A stretch of DNA of 40,044 bases from UBA668 sp043740085. Lineage in GTDB: Bacteria; Actinomycetota; Acidimicrobiia; Acidimicrobiales; Ilumatobacteraceae. The stretch spans positions 1 through 40,044 of the forward strand of contig JAYUCY010000115.1 in NCBI GenBank assembly GCA_043740085.1. Reading direction: 5' to 3'. The position numbers and the translations under genes were made by a program. Below, piece after piece: positions 22,803-31,968 of the stretch (within the stretch, counting starts at the first letter, position 1; every line of letters starts with the position of its first letter). Below the pieces are notes generated by a model, which was given only the letters and a program-made list of their open reading frames with translations, ran no database searches and had not been told where the DNA came from.

Positions 22803-24095
22803 TCAGGCAGTCGAGTCGGTGTCGGCTCGTTGGATCACGATGTCGATCTGTGGCCGCGGTGAGACGCGTCGGATGACGAGTCGGCCGGGGAGTGCCTCGA
22901 CCAGTCGTCGTGCCAGCGGCAGGCCGAAGCCATGCCCGTTGGAGACGCCCTTTGGCGCGCTCGACGTGCTGGGGCCGAATCCGGGTCCTTCATCCGACAC
23001 GGTCACTGTCACCGTGTCGGAGGCGACACTCACATTGACACCCACCTCGCCGGCACCATGAAGGAGTGCGTTGTCGAGGAGGATATCGAGAGCGTTTCGC
23101 AGCATCACCGGATTGCCACGCAGAGGTGGTGTGTCATTTGCCCCGCGGATGGCGAGGGGTCTGCCCAGTGCTGCGAACCGCCCGTGCCAGGCGGTTTTGA
23201 TGTCGTCGAGGAGTTGCGATAGCGAGGTGGTGACGCCGTCGGTGTGGGTGGTTCGGGCGAACTGGAGGAGCTCCGCTATGGTCTGCTCGAGGCGGTCGAT
23301 GTCGTCGAGCGATTCGCGGAGCACAACGGTGCGATCAGATCGCGGCAACTCGAGCTCGGTTTCGATCGCGGCGCGTAGCCCGGCCAGCGGAGTTCGGAGC
23401 TGGTGGGAGACGTCAGCGCTGAACGCCCGCTCGCGGGTGACGAGGTCGTCGAGGCGGGCCGCGGTAGCGGTCATCGCCACGGCGGCCTGGTCGATCTCTG
23501 GGATCTTGCTACGAGGCACCCCGAGACTGAAGTCACCGTCACCAAGCTGCACAGCGGCATCACGCAGGGCACGCACCGGGCGAGCGAGGCGCCCAGCGAT
23601 CACGTAGCCGATCGCTGCTCCTATCGCGATCACGCCAACCGCGACGGCGCCGAGGAGCAGCACGATTCGTCGTGTCCGCGCGTCGCTAGCGGCCGTGGAC
23701 TGCTCGGCACGGATGACACCGATGATCTGCTCGTCGACAGCGATAGGGACCGCGACGACGCGAACGGTGTCGGTCTCGGAGTCGGTCACCTTGTTGGTGA
23801 GCGCGCCCAGCGTCGCGGCGTCGGCCGTCGTCGGTCCGACGCCGGCCACCAGCGCGCCGCGAGGGTCGTACAGGGCGAGGTGGATGCCCGCGATGTCGGG
23901 GGGCAACTCGACGCTGTCGTGACTCGTCGAGAAGTTCTCGGGTACGACACGCGCGGCGAGGATTGCGGTTCGTTCGACGCGCAGCATCGCATCCTCATCG
24001 ACAAGACGTTCAACCACGATCGCGAGCGGAACCGCGAACAGGGTGATGGCAAGCGCGGCGACAGCGAAGATAGCGACGAGGATCCGTCGTCTCAT
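22803..24095 (-). CDS. Membrane sensor histidine kinase
   Basis: A kinase of 430 residues. TM1 is at about 5-27, an external domain at 30-135 and TM2 near 145-168, followed by HAMP, the H-box FSADVSHQLRTPLAGLRAA, the N-box RNALDILLDNALLHG and the G-boxes DEGPGFG and GHGFGLPLARRL. The ATG at 24095 overlaps the response-regulator stop as ATGA, so the pair is translationally coupled. The longer frame to 24230 runs inside the response regulator gene and is rejected. The signal is unknown. Confidence 0.9.
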   Translation of the reverse strand: MRRRILVAIFAVAALAITLFAVPLAIVVERLVDEDAMLRVERTAILAARVVPENFSTSHDSVELPPDIAGIHLALYDPRGALVAGVGPTTADAATLGALTNKVTDSETDTVRVVAVPIAVDEQIIGVIRAEQSTAASDARTRRIVLLLGAVAVGVIAIGAAIGYVIAGRLARPVRALRDAAVQLGDGDFSLGVPRSKIPEIDQAAVAMTATAARLDDLVTRERAFSADVSHQLRTPLAGLRAAIETELELPRSDRTVVLRESLDDIDRLEQTIAELLQFARTTHTDGVTTSLSQLLDDIKTAWHGRFAALGRPLAIRGANDTPPLRGNPVMLRNALDILLDNALLHGAGEVGVNVSVASDTVTVTVSDEGPGFGPSTSSAPKGVSNGHGFGLPLARRLVEALPGRLVIRRVSPRPQIDIVIQRADTDSTA

Positions 24096-24841
24096 GGAAG
24101 CTCGTAGCGATAGCCGACGCCGCGTAGTGTCGTCACTCGGCTGTCGCGACTGGGCAGGTCGATCTTGCGGCGCAAGGCGGAGATGTGGAAGTCGAGCGTC
24201 TTGGTCGACCCGAACCAGTTGGTGTCCCACACGTCGGCCATCAAGGTCTCTCGCGTCACCACCTGCCCGGCGTCGCCAAGAAGGCGCGCGAGGAGATCGA
24301 ACTCTTTCACGCGCAGTCCGACTTCGACGCCGCCGATGAGTACCCGCCGCGCACCTACGTCGATGTGGAGGTCTCCAAATGAGCTCCGAGTCAGCGCGCC
24401 GGTGTCGTTGCGGCGAAGTTGGGCCCGGATTCGGGCGAGCAACTCGGCAAGGCGAAACGGTTTGGTGATGTAGTCCACGGCGCCGGCGTCGAGCCCGATG
24501 ACGATATCCAGCTCCTCTTCGCGCGCAGTGAGCATGACGATCTCGATGGTCGCGTCAATGCGGTGGATCTGGCGGCAGACTTCCAGTCCGTCGATGTCGG
24601 GGAGACCGAGGTCGAGCAGGACCAGGTCAGGGCGGGCGAGGGTAGCGGCCTCGACTGCGGCGCCGCCCTGCTGTACCCATTGAGCGTCGTATCCGTTGCC
24701 TTCAAGAGCGCGCAGGAGGGTCGATCCGATTCTCTCGTCGTCTTCGACAATCAGGATCCGTTCGGCGGGCACAGCCGACACGGTACGGCACGATGCGACA
24801 TTGGCGGGCGAGGGCCGGTGGAGTTCTCGCTGATTGCTCAC
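24092..24841 (-). CDS. OmpR/PhoB-family response regulator
   Basis: A protein of 249 residues. After a 26-residue N-terminal extension comes a receiver domain with Glu-Asp-Asp (33-35), phospho-acceptor Asp77 (LVLLDLGLPD) and Lys in YITKPF; a winged helix follows (about 155-247), ending TLRGVGYRYELP. The GTG at 24772 would remove most of the extension and gives a more typical length, but has no better ribosome site. It is the first gene of the minus-strand group RR, kinase, COG4705 protein, and is divergent from the ABC-transporter operon. Confidence 0.9.
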   Translation of the reverse strand: MSNQRELHRPSPANVASCRTVSAVPAERILIVEDDERIGSTLLRALEGNGYDAQWVQQGGAAVEAATLARPDLVLLDLGLPDIDGLEVCRQIHRIDATIEIVMLTAREEELDIVIGLDAGAVDYITKPFRLAELLARIRAQLRRNDTGALTRSSFGDLHIDVGARRVLIGGVEVGLRVKEFDLLARLLGDAGQVVTRETLMADVWDTNWFGSTKTLDFHISALRRKIDLPSRDSRVTTLRGVGYRYELP

Positions 24842-24916
24842 CTTGGTCGGGGTGTCCGCTCGCCGTCGTGCTCCTACCGTCGGTCAGGTACGCAACGACT
24901 CGCACAAGGAGCAACC

Positions 24917-25612
24917 ATGCACACCAGACCACTGGTCGCCGCCGCAGGACTGACAATCGTGCTGCTCGCAACGGCCTGCGTCAGCGCTGCCCCTGGCGCG
25001 CAGCCGACATCCACGACCGATGCCGCCGGCGCGTCGACGACTGTCGTGGTATCAACGACAGTGCCGGGCTCACTTCCTGTCGCCTCCTCGGTACCGGCAC
25101 CTACCACGACACTGCCGGGTGCGGTGGACCCGAATGCGCCGGAGGTCGTCGCCCCGGGAGACATTCCCGATAACCAGGCCTTCATTCCCTACTCGTCCGC
25201 TGACGCGGTGTACACCGTGAAAGTCCCCGAGGGGTGGGCGCGCACCGAGAGCGCAGGTCAGGTGACATTCACCGACAACTACAACTCGATCGCGCTTCGA
25301 TCCTCCTCCGCGACATCGGCCCCCACCGTCGTCTCGGTGCGGACGGAAGGCCTCGCCGACGTCGCCAAGGACCCGACATTCACCCTGATCGACGTCGCGC
25401 TGGTCACCACCAAGAGCGGGAGCGGAGTGCTCGCCACCTACGAGATCGGCAGCGCCGCGAATCCCGTGACCGGCAAGAAGGCGCTGCTCGCGGTGGAGCA
25501 CTACCAGTTTTTCCACAACGGCACCACCGTCACCATGACGCTTTCGGGAGCCAAAGGCGCCGACAACGTAGACCCGTGGAAGGTCGTCAGCGACTCACTG
25601 GTGTGGACATGA
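24917..25612 (+). CDS. Thr-rich lipoprotein of an ABC operon
   Basis: A 231-residue protein. The signal peptide ends in the lipobox ATAC (about residue 21), followed by a low-complexity Thr/Ser/Ala/Pro linker (about 25-75) and a folded domain (about 85-230) with VYTVKVPEGWARTESAG, a pattern seen in PsbP/LpqN-like actinobacterial lipoproteins. The ATG at 24917 follows AAGGA. The stop overlaps the first ABC ATPase as ATGA, so it belongs to the same transport unit, possibly as an external adaptor. Family assignment is tentative. Confidence 0.75.
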   Translation: MHTRPLVAAAGLTIVLLATACVSAAPGAQPTSTTDAAGASTTVVVSTTVPGSLPVASSVPAPTTTLPGAVDPNAPEVVAPGDIPDNQAFIPYSSADAVYTVKVPEGWARTESAGQVTFTDNYNSIALRSSSATSAPTVVSVRTEGLADVAKDPTFTLIDVALVTTKSGSGVLATYEIGSAANPVTGKKALLAVEHYQFFHNGTTVTMTLSGAKGADNVDPWKVVSDSLVWT

Positions 25613-26307
25613 ACGCCCCCAACACCACCGCATTTCGGCCATCGTCGTCCGCACCGGTTGTGGAAGCGGTCGACCTGTACCGGTTCTTCCATGCCGGCGA
25701 CGACGAGACGCTTGCCCTCCGCGGGGTTTCGCTACGGCTGCATGCCGGGGAGGTCGTTGCGGTGACCGGGCCGTCCGGGTCTGGGAAGTCGACGCTGCTG
25801 GCCTGCCTGGCCGGGCTAGATGAACCTGACGGTGGCACCGTGCGGGTCGCCGGCGAGCTGATGTCTCGTCGGCCCGAGGCGGAACGCAGCGCCCTGCGAG
25901 CGCGTCATGTGGGGATGCTGTTCCAAACGGGCAACCTTGTCGATCACCTCAGCGTTGAGGAGAACATCGAACTCGTCCAACGACTCGCCGGAGGCGTCGA
26001 CCGCGCCCGAGTGACGGCGTTGCTCGCCGAGGTCGGATTGCTGGAACGGCGCGCGGCGTCACAGTCGACGTTGTCGGGCGGCGAGGCGGCCAGAGCCGGC
26101 CTGGCCGTGGCGCTGGCGAATCAGCCGTCGTTGGTCCTGGCCGATGAACCCACTGGTGAACTCGACCAGGCGAGCGCCGACCGGATCATGGATCTGCTCC
26201 GAGCCCATGCCGCCGCAGGGGCCGCGGTGTTGCTCGTCACTCACAACCCGATGGTGGCAGCCCTCGCCGACCGCGAAATCAGCCTGCTCGACGGGCGGGT
26301 GACGTGA
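25609..26307 (+). CDS. ABC transporter ATPase, LolD/MacB type
   Basis: An ATPase of 232 residues with Walker A GPSGSGKST, a Q-loop in GMLFQTGNLV, signature STLSGGEAARAGLAVAL, Walker B LVLADEPTGELD and the H-loop LLVTHN. The signature has Glu instead of the usual Gln in LSGGQ. It is the first of two different ATPases in this operon. Together they may form a heterodimer on the single large permease, or one may serve a different partner. ATGA overlap upstream and TGATG overlap downstream. Confidence 0.92.
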   Translation: MNAPNTTAFRPSSSAPVVEAVDLYRFFHAGDDETLALRGVSLRLHAGEVVAVTGPSGSGKSTLLACLAGLDEPDGGTVRVAGELMSRRPEAERSALRARHVGMLFQTGNLVDHLSVEENIELVQRLAGGVDRARVTALLAEVGLLERRAASQSTLSGGEAARAGLAVALANQPSLVLADEPTGELDQASADRIMDLLRAHAAAGAAVLLVTHNPMVAALADREISLLDGRVT

Positions 26308-26984
26308 TGAATCCCGAACCGGTCGTACGGGCCGTCGACGTGGCCCGGACCTTCGGCACCGGACCGACAGCCGTGGTCGCCGTCCATGGTGTCGGCTGTG
26401 AGGTGCACGCCGGTGATCTGATCGCGCTGATGGGCCCATCCGGGTCGGGCAAGACCACCCTGATGCACCTCCTCGCCGGACTGGACACACCGACGGTTGG
26501 CACCATCGATTGGCCATCGATCGGCAGCCGCGAGCAGCTTCGCCCAGGGCCGATCGCCATCGTCTTTCAAGCACCGAGCCTGCTGCCACCGCTCGACGTG
26601 CTGGAGAACGTGACGCTTCCGCTGCTCCTACAAGGCGTCGATCGGTTCACCGCACGTCAGGCAGCGACTACCGCGCTTGCGCAGCTCGGCCTCGGCTCGC
26701 TCGCCGGCAAGCTCCCCGAAGAACTGTCCGGCGGCCAGGCCCAACGAGTCGCGGTCGCCCGCGTGCTCGCCGGCCGACCGCGCCTGATCCTCGCCGACGA
26801 GCCGACCGGCCAACTCGACCACGGCAACGGCGTCGCCGTCATCGACGCCCTCATCGCCGCTGCGAGAGACATCGGCGCAGCGCTCATCATCAACACCCAT
26901 GACCAGACCGTCGCCGATCGCCTCGACCTGCACTGGTCGATGAGCGAGGGCCGACTGACCACGAAGGCCGCGTTGCCATGCTGA
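26307..26984 (+). CDS. ABC transporter ATPase, LolD/MacB type
   Basis: An ATPase of 225 residues with Walker A GPSGSGKTT, a Q-loop in AIVFQAPSLL, a canonical signature LSGGQAQRVAVAR, Walker B LILADEPTGQLD and H-loop IINTHD. The ATG at 26307 shares its A with the previous stop; a GTG three bases earlier is equally possible. It overlaps the permease start by seven bases. Two non-identical ATPases for one permease imply an asymmetric MacB-like complex. Confidence 0.92.
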   Translation: MNPEPVVRAVDVARTFGTGPTAVVAVHGVGCEVHAGDLIALMGPSGSGKTTLMHLLAGLDTPTVGTIDWPSIGSREQLRPGPIAIVFQAPSLLPPLDVLENVTLPLLLQGVDRFTARQAATTALAQLGLGSLAGKLPEELSGGQAQRVAVARVLAGRPRLILADEPTGQLDHGNGVAVIDALIAAARDIGAALIINTHDQTVADRLDLHWSMSEGRLTTKAALPC

Positions 26985-29680
26985 AGCCTCATCCCGTTCG
27001 CACGACACACCTCTACTCGTCGTGGCTCGCCGCCATGACCCGCCGCCAGACCGGGCGACTCGCGGCGACGGCAGTTGGCGTCGCGCTCGCCGTCGGTCTG
27101 CTCGCGTCGCTCGGAGCGTTTCTGTCGGCATCGAAGGCGACCATGACGCAGCGCGCCGTCGACACCGTCGCCGTCGACTGGCAAGTCGAAGCCCAAGGCC
27201 CCACCGTCGACCCCGCCGCGTTCACGGCAACGGTCGCTGCGGCCACACACATCGCTGCCGCCGAGACAGTCATGTTCGCCACTACGACGGGTTTCGAATC
27301 GAACAAGAACGGAACGACACAGACCACCGGTCCCGGCCAGGTGCTCGGCGTCAGCGACCAGTATCGTGCCACGTTCCCCGCACAGTTCCGAGACTTGACC
27401 GGTGCTGCCACAGGGGTATTGCTGTTCCAACAGACCGCCGCCAACCTCGCCGCACAACCAGGTGACACGATCTCGATCGGCCGCGCCGGTTTGAGCCCGG
27501 TCACGGTAACCATCGCTGGTGTCATCGACATTCCCCAGGCGGACTCGCTGTTCCAGACGGTCGGTGCACCCGTCGGGGCGCAACCTCAAGCTCCGCCCGA
27601 CAACGTGCTCGTCGTCCCGATGGCGACCTGGCATCAACTGTTCGACCCGTTGACCGAAATCCGCCCGGATCTCACCCGCGTCCAGGTACATGCACGCCTC
27701 GACCACCATCTCGCCACCGACCCGGCAGCCGCGTACAGCGACGTCTCCGGGCAGGCTCGCAACCTCGAAGCTCAGCTCGCCGGTGGTGGGCGAGTGGGCG
27801 ACAACCTCGGCGCGACCCTCGCCGGCGCGCGCGGAGACGCCCTCTACGCCCAGGTCCTGTTCCTGTTCCTCGGCGCTCCGGGAGCGATCCTCGCCGGACT
27901 TCTCACCGCGGCCGTCGCCGCGTCGGGCCGTGACCGTCGTCGGCGAGAGCAAGCGCTTCTCCGAACGAGGGGAGCGAGGTCGAGGCAACTCGTTGCGCTC
28001 GGAGCCTGCGAAGCGCTGCTGGTAGGAGTCGTCGGTTCGGCTCTCGGTCTCGGCATCGCGCTGGCGGTCGGCCGGATCGCCTTCGGGACAACCCGCTTCG
28101 GTGCCACCACCGGCGCAGCCATCACCTGGTCGGTGGCCGCATGTGTTGTCGGCCTCACGATTGCTGTCGTCAGCGTCGCCCTTCCCGCCCGCCGCGATGC
28201 CCGCGACCTGACGGTTGCCGCTGCCCGTCAGACCATCGGCCGCCCACGCAACCCGCGCTGGATGCGCTGGGGCCTCGACGTCATCCTGCTTGGCCTTGCC
28301 GGTGTCGTGTTCTGGCTGACCTCGCGCAACGGCTATCACCTCGTCCTGGCAGTCGAAGGCGTTCCGACCATCTCGGTCAGCTATTGGGCGTTTGCAGGAC
28401 CTGCCCTGCTGTGGGTCGGAGCAGGATTGCTCGCCTACCGACTCACCCATGCGCTCGTCGGCCGCGGTCGGCCGATCGTCGCTGCCGGTCTTCATCCGTT
28501 GGCCGGTGGTCTGTCTGACACCGTTGCCGCGAGTTTGCAACGCCAGCGGCGCCTCGTCGCTCGCGGTGCCGCGCTCATCGCACTCACCGTCGGCTTCGCC
28601 GCATCGACAGCGATCTTCAACGCCACCTACCGTCAACAAGCCGAGGTCGACGCGATCCTCTCCAACGGTGCCGACGTCACGGTGACCACCTCGCCGGGCA
28701 CCACTGTGTCCCCGACGTCGACCACCGCCACGGCGATCGCCGCGACGCCGGGTGTCCGTCACGTCGAACCCATCCAGCACCGTTTCGCCTACGTCGGTGC
28801 CGACTTGCAGGATCTCTACGGTGTCAACGCCGCGACCATCGTCGACGCCGGTCGCCTCCAAAACGGCTACTTCCAGGGCGGTACCGCCCGGCAACTCATC
28901 GCCACCCTCGCCTCGCGACCCGATGGTGTGCTCGTGTCCGCCGAGACGGTGCACGACTTCCAACTGCTGCCCGGCGATGCCATCACTCTCAGACTCCAAG
29001 ACGGTGCCACGAAGCAGTACGTCAACGTTCCGTTCCACTACGTAGGTGTTGCCAAGGAGTTCCCCACCGCTCCGCACGACAGCTTCCTGCTTGCCAACGC
29101 CTCCTACATCGCCACCATGACCGGAAACGACACCGTCGGCGCGTTCCTCGTCAGCACCAGCGGCAGCAACATCGCGAGCGTGGCCGACACCCTGCGACAG
29201 CAACTCGGCACCGACGCCACCGTCACCGATCTCGCCACCAGCCGCAAGGTCGTCGGCTCCAGCCTCACCGCTGTCGACCTCGACGGCCTCACCCGGGTCG
29301 AGCTGGGCTTCGCGCTCGCGCTTGCCGCGGCGGCCACAGGCCTCACCCTTTGGCTCGGACTCGCCGAACGCCGCCGAACGTTCGCGATCGCTGCCGCGCT
29401 CGGAGCCAACCGGCGACAACTGGGCGCGTTCGTATGGGCAGAGGCTGCGGTCACCACCGGTGCCGGTCTCGCCGCTGGCGCCATCAGCGGCTGGGCATTG
29501 TCGAACATGCTCGTCAAGGTCCTCCACGGGGTGTTCGATCCAGCCCCCGAAGCACTCGCGGTCCCATGGACCTATCTCGCAACCGTCACCGTCATCGCGC
29601 TTGCCGCCACCGTGGCCGCATCCATTGCAGCGATCCGCAACGCCCACACACCGCACCTCGAGCTGCTGCGAAGTCTGTAG
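26978..29680 (+). CDS. FtsX/MacB-type ABC permease, duplicated form
   Basis: A permease of 900 residues. TM1 (about 27-50) is followed by an external MacB-like domain (50-285) and TM2-4 (about 290-410). A middle part with two helices (about 425-485) leads to a second unit: helix near 520-540, external domain (540-760) and TM8-10 (about 765-895). This double layout fits large actinobacterial FtsX-like permeases with ten helices. The family exports or extracts lipids, peptides or lipoproteins rather than importing solutes; the substrate here is unknown. It is the last gene of the operon and is followed by a strong hairpin. Confidence 0.9.
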   Translation: MLKPHPVRTTHLYSSWLAAMTRRQTGRLAATAVGVALAVGLLASLGAFLSASKATMTQRAVDTVAVDWQVEAQGPTVDPAAFTATVAAATHIAAAETVMFATTTGFESNKNGTTQTTGPGQVLGVSDQYRATFPAQFRDLTGAATGVLLFQQTAANLAAQPGDTISIGRAGLSPVTVTIAGVIDIPQADSLFQTVGAPVGAQPQAPPDNVLVVPMATWHQLFDPLTEIRPDLTRVQVHARLDHHLATDPAAAYSDVSGQARNLEAQLAGGGRVGDNLGATLAGARGDALYAQVLFLFLGAPGAILAGLLTAAVAASGRDRRRREQALLRTRGARSRQLVALGACEALLVGVVGSALGLGIALAVGRIAFGTTRFGATTGAAITWSVAACVVGLTIAVVSVALPARRDARDLTVAAARQTIGRPRNPRWMRWGLDVILLGLAGVVFWLTSRNGYHLVLAVEGVPTISVSYWAFAGPALLWVGAGLLAYRLTHALVGRGRPIVAAGLHPLAGGLSDTVAASLQRQRRLVARGAALIALTVGFAASTAIFNATYRQQAEVDAILSNGADVTVTTSPGTTVSPTSTTATAIAATPGVRHVEPIQHRFAYVGADLQDLYGVNAATIVDAGRLQNGYFQGGTARQLIATLASRPDGVLVSAETVHDFQLLPGDAITLRLQDGATKQYVNVPFHYVGVAKEFPTAPHDSFLLANASYIATMTGNDTVGAFLVSTSGSNIASVADTLRQQLGTDATVTDLATSRKVVGSSLTAVDLDGLTRVELGFALALAAAATGLTLWLGLAERRRTFAIAAALGANRRQLGAFVWAEAAVTTGAGLAAGAISGWALSNMLVKVLHGVFDPAPEALAVPWTYLATVTVIALAATVAASIAAIRNAHTPHLELLRSL

Positions 29681-29682
29681 TT

Positions 29683-29707
29683 GGTCGCCGGCGAACTGCC
29701 GGCGACC
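29683..29707. terminator. Strong hairpin between converging genes
   Basis: GGTCGCCGGC, loop GAACT, GCCGGCGACC forms a perfect ten-base stem in the 57-base gap after the permease gene and before the converging methyltransferase. There is no T-run, as is common in high-GC actinobacteria. It could stop transcription from both sides. Confidence 0.65.
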
Positions 29708-29737
29708 GGCCGGCTGACCGTGGGCTGCCTGCCAGCC

Positions 29738-30343
29738 CTATGGCGAAGGCGACAGGATTCCGACGAGAAAGTCGGATTCGGTGGTGAATGGTCGTAGATC
29801 CCACGAGGCGAGCGACAGATCCGAGAGGAGCCGGGCGGATTCGACGTCGTCGAAGAACTCGGTAAACGAGTAGTCGCGACCGGAACCGAACCCGGTGACG
29901 ATGCGACCCTCGGGGTGCAGGTGTTTGGCCAGATTGGCGAGCGCTTGCCGACGAGTGTCCGGGTCGAGGAAGGTGAGCACGTTCCCGGCGCAGATCACGA
30001 CATCGAATGGTTCCGCGTTGCCGATCGCGGCAAGGTCGAGTTCGGCGAGGTCTGCGACGAGCCAGGTGGCGCCCGGGTGATCCTGCCGGGCGGCGTCGAT
30101 GAGGATGGGGTCGATGTCGACGCCGACGACGTCGTGCCCTGCACGGGCGAGTTGACCCCCCACCCGCCCCGGTCCGCATCCGGCGTCGAGGATCCTGGAT
30201 CGGCGTGGCACCATCGCGTCGACAAAGCGTGCCTCGCCATCGAGATCGTCGCCGGCGGCGGCCATGGCACGGAACCGTTCGATGTACCACGCGGAATGAC
30301 CTGGGTTCGTCTCGGTCAGCTCGATCCACCGGTTGCCTGCCAT
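29738..30343 (-). CDS. Class I SAM-dependent methyltransferase
   Basis: A protein of about 201 residues. Motif I is ILDAGCGPGRVGGQLARAG, the acidic loop is VVGVDIDPILIDAAR, and FDVVICAGNVLTFLDP marks motif post-I, as in methyltransferase_25/11 domains. The ATG at 30343 begins MAGNRWIELTETNPGHSAWY, a start common in related proteins. A GTG at 30370 is possible, and neither has a clear ribosome site. The substrate is unknown. Confidence 0.85.
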   Translation of the reverse strand: MAGNRWIELTETNPGHSAWYIERFRAMAAAGDDLDGEARFVDAMVPRRSRILDAGCGPGRVGGQLARAGHDVVGVDIDPILIDAARQDHPGATWLVADLAELDLAAIGNAEPFDVVICAGNVLTFLDPDTRRQALANLAKHLHPEGRIVTGFGSGRDYSFTEFFDDVESARLLSDLSLASWDLRPFTTESDFLVGILSPSP

Positions 30344-30400
30344 CACTCGAACGCTATCCACCGGTGACACGCTCTCGGAGCGGATGCGGCAGCTACACGC

Positions 30401-30784
30401 TCATGAGCCGGTCAGTTCCGCCAAACGGCGAACGTAGGTGTTCATGTCGAAATAGTCGCGCCAGAGGACGATCTGGTCGTTGTCGTCGATCTCGAAGATC
30501 CCGGCGACGGGCAGCTCCAGCCAGCCGTCGCGGAACTGGAACCGGTCGAGTCGCTCGTTGATGACCGTGCGACCGATGGCCCACTGACTCAGGATCTGCC
30601 AGTCGACATTCGATACCGGAGTGAGGAACCGCTTGAGAGCGGCGGCCACGTTGTCGCGGCCGCTGAGAGGCGTTGTCGGCACGTTCTCGTACGAAATCGT
30701 CTCCGACGTCATGGACACTGCGGTGTCGATGTCCTTCGCTTCGATGGCGGCAATGAATGCGGTAACGATCTCGACAGGCGACAT
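30401..30784 (-). CDS. Limonene-1,2-epoxide hydrolase-like (SnoaL-fold) enzyme
   Basis: A single-domain protein of 127 residues. All five catalytic residues of limonene epoxide hydrolase appear to be kept: Tyr32 and Asn34 (SYENVP), Arg78 and Asp80 (NERLD), and Asp110 (LWRDYFD). Their spacing matches Y53, N55, R99, D101 and D132 of the Rhodococcus enzyme with a constant offset of about 21. It should open an epoxide with water; the substrate is unknown. The ATG at 30784 is chosen because upstream codons lack coding character. It is divergent from the stress-protein gene. Confidence 0.8.
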   Translation of the reverse strand: MSPVEIVTAFIAAIEAKDIDTAVSMTSETISYENVPTTPLSGRDNVAAALKRFLTPVSNVDWQILSQWAIGRTVINERLDRFQFRDGWLELPVAGIFEIDDNDQIVLWRDYFDMNTYVRRLAELTGS

Positions 30785-30910
30785 ATGGCCAAGGTACTTC
30801 GTCTGCCTGGTCCGGCCTGCTCCCGGGTGGAGTCGCCACGCCCCGGCCCTACGTGTTTGTCGGACGGATGGTTCGGGTACATCTCCGGTGACTCGAGAGG
30901 GAGGCATCCG

Positions 30911-31489
30911 ATGACGACAGACAGCACTCAGTTTTCTGATTCGCCCGAGGCCGTCGTAGCTGATGAGGGCACCCGGCCAAACGAGCGGGGGTGGCCGCAC
31001 ATGCGGGTACTCGTTGCCGTGGACGACGGCGAGACGTCACGTCGCGCCGCGCGTGTCGCACGCAGCTTGTTCGGAGAACATGCGGACTATTGGGTGGTCA
31101 GTGTCGGCAAACCGGATTTGGTCCTCTGGCGTGCCATGCCGTTGGCGTGGGGTATGCCATACCCCGTCATGCTCATGGGCGGCGCTGAGGGCGAGGTCTT
31201 CGGAGATCGCGTCAGCGTCGGTCCCAGCGGGCCGGCCGAGACCGACAATGAGCAGCTGGCCCGACAAACCGCACAAGACGTTGCGGACGACGTGGCACTA
31301 CCCGATGCGACACCGCTCGGCGCGACCGGGGATCCGGCGGCGCAGATCAGAAAAGTCGCCGACGAAAATGACGTCGACGTCATCGTTCTGGGCTGGCACG
31401 AAACGGCGTGGTGGCAACGGCTCTTTGACCAGTCGGTCCCCAAGGAGATTCTGCGCCACATCGACCGCCCGGTCCTCGTCGTTCCGTAA
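30911..31489 (+). CDS. Universal stress protein-like
   Basis: A 192-residue protein. After an acidic N-terminal tail (1-30), the USP fold starts at RVLVAVDDGETSRRAARVA and ends DVDVIVLGWHETAW and RPVLVVP. The usual ATP motif G-x2-G-x9-G(S/T) is altered to a Trp-rich GWHETAWWQRLFDQSV, so nucleotide binding is doubtful. The middle insert (about 62-115) contains Met, Pro and Trp residues not usual for the family. The ATG follows a strong GAGAGGGAGG site. Confidence 0.8.
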   Translation: MTTDSTQFSDSPEAVVADEGTRPNERGWPHMRVLVAVDDGETSRRAARVARSLFGEHADYWVVSVGKPDLVLWRAMPLAWGMPYPVMLMGGAEGEVFGDRVSVGPSGPAETDNEQLARQTAQDVADDVALPDATPLGATGDPAAQIRKVADENDVDVIVLGWHETAWWQRLFDQSVPKEILRHIDRPVLVVP

Positions 31490-31569
31490 CAAATAGCCGC
31501 TCAATTATCTGAGCTGGAAGGCATATGCACGCGCCCGAGTGGGTAGAGGAGTGCACGGGTATCACCGAG

Positions 31570-31884
31570 TCAGGCCAGGGGCAGGTTGAAGGTGGCGCGT
31601 GCGTCGGCGGGCACTAGGTCGAGGTACTCGCCGGGCTTGTCGGCGATGACCTTGCTCACGAACCAACACTTCGGCAGTACGGCCAACTGTCGCTCACGGG
31701 CGTCGGCGAGGGCGAACTCGACCAGTTTGCGCGCAAGGCCCTTGCCCCGGTTGCCCGGAAGCGTCTCGGTGTACGGGAGCGCGATCACGTCGCCGTCGAG
31801 CCTGTACTCGGCGAATCCGACCAGCTCGTCGCCATCGACGATCTCGTATCGGTGCTCGGCGGGGTTATCGCGGACGATGGCCAT
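31570..31884 (-). CDS. Small GNAT-like acetyltransferase (COG2388/YjdJ type)
   Basis: A 104-residue protein. HRYEIVDGDELVGFAEYRL, then YTETLPGNRGKGLARKLVEF, show the minimal GNAT core including the acetyl-CoA loop GNRGKGLA. COG2388 proteins are small stand-alone GNATs whose target is mostly unknown. The ATG at 31884 is preferred; the longer frame overlaps the divergent nitroreductase. The Phe/Trp/Val segment CWFVSKVI near the end is typical of this subgroup. Confidence 0.85.
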   Translation of the reverse strand: MAIVRDNPAEHRYEIVDGDELVGFAEYRLDGDVIALPYTETLPGNRGKGLARKLVEFALADARERQLAVLPKCWFVSKVIADKPGEYLDLVPADARATFNLPLA

Positions 31885-31968
31885 GCGCACGACGCTACCG
31901 ATGGCGTTGGCTCGCAGTCCTGCCGCGGGTGGGTCACAATGGCCACCCGCACGAGCAGGAGCACCGAC

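Noticed and set aside
26657..29656. A 999-codon open frame on the minus strand across the ATPase and permease genes
   Set aside because: The plus strand encodes clear ABC ATPase and FtsX proteins with coupled starts. The minus frame has no recognisable motif and is a by-product of high GC codon use.
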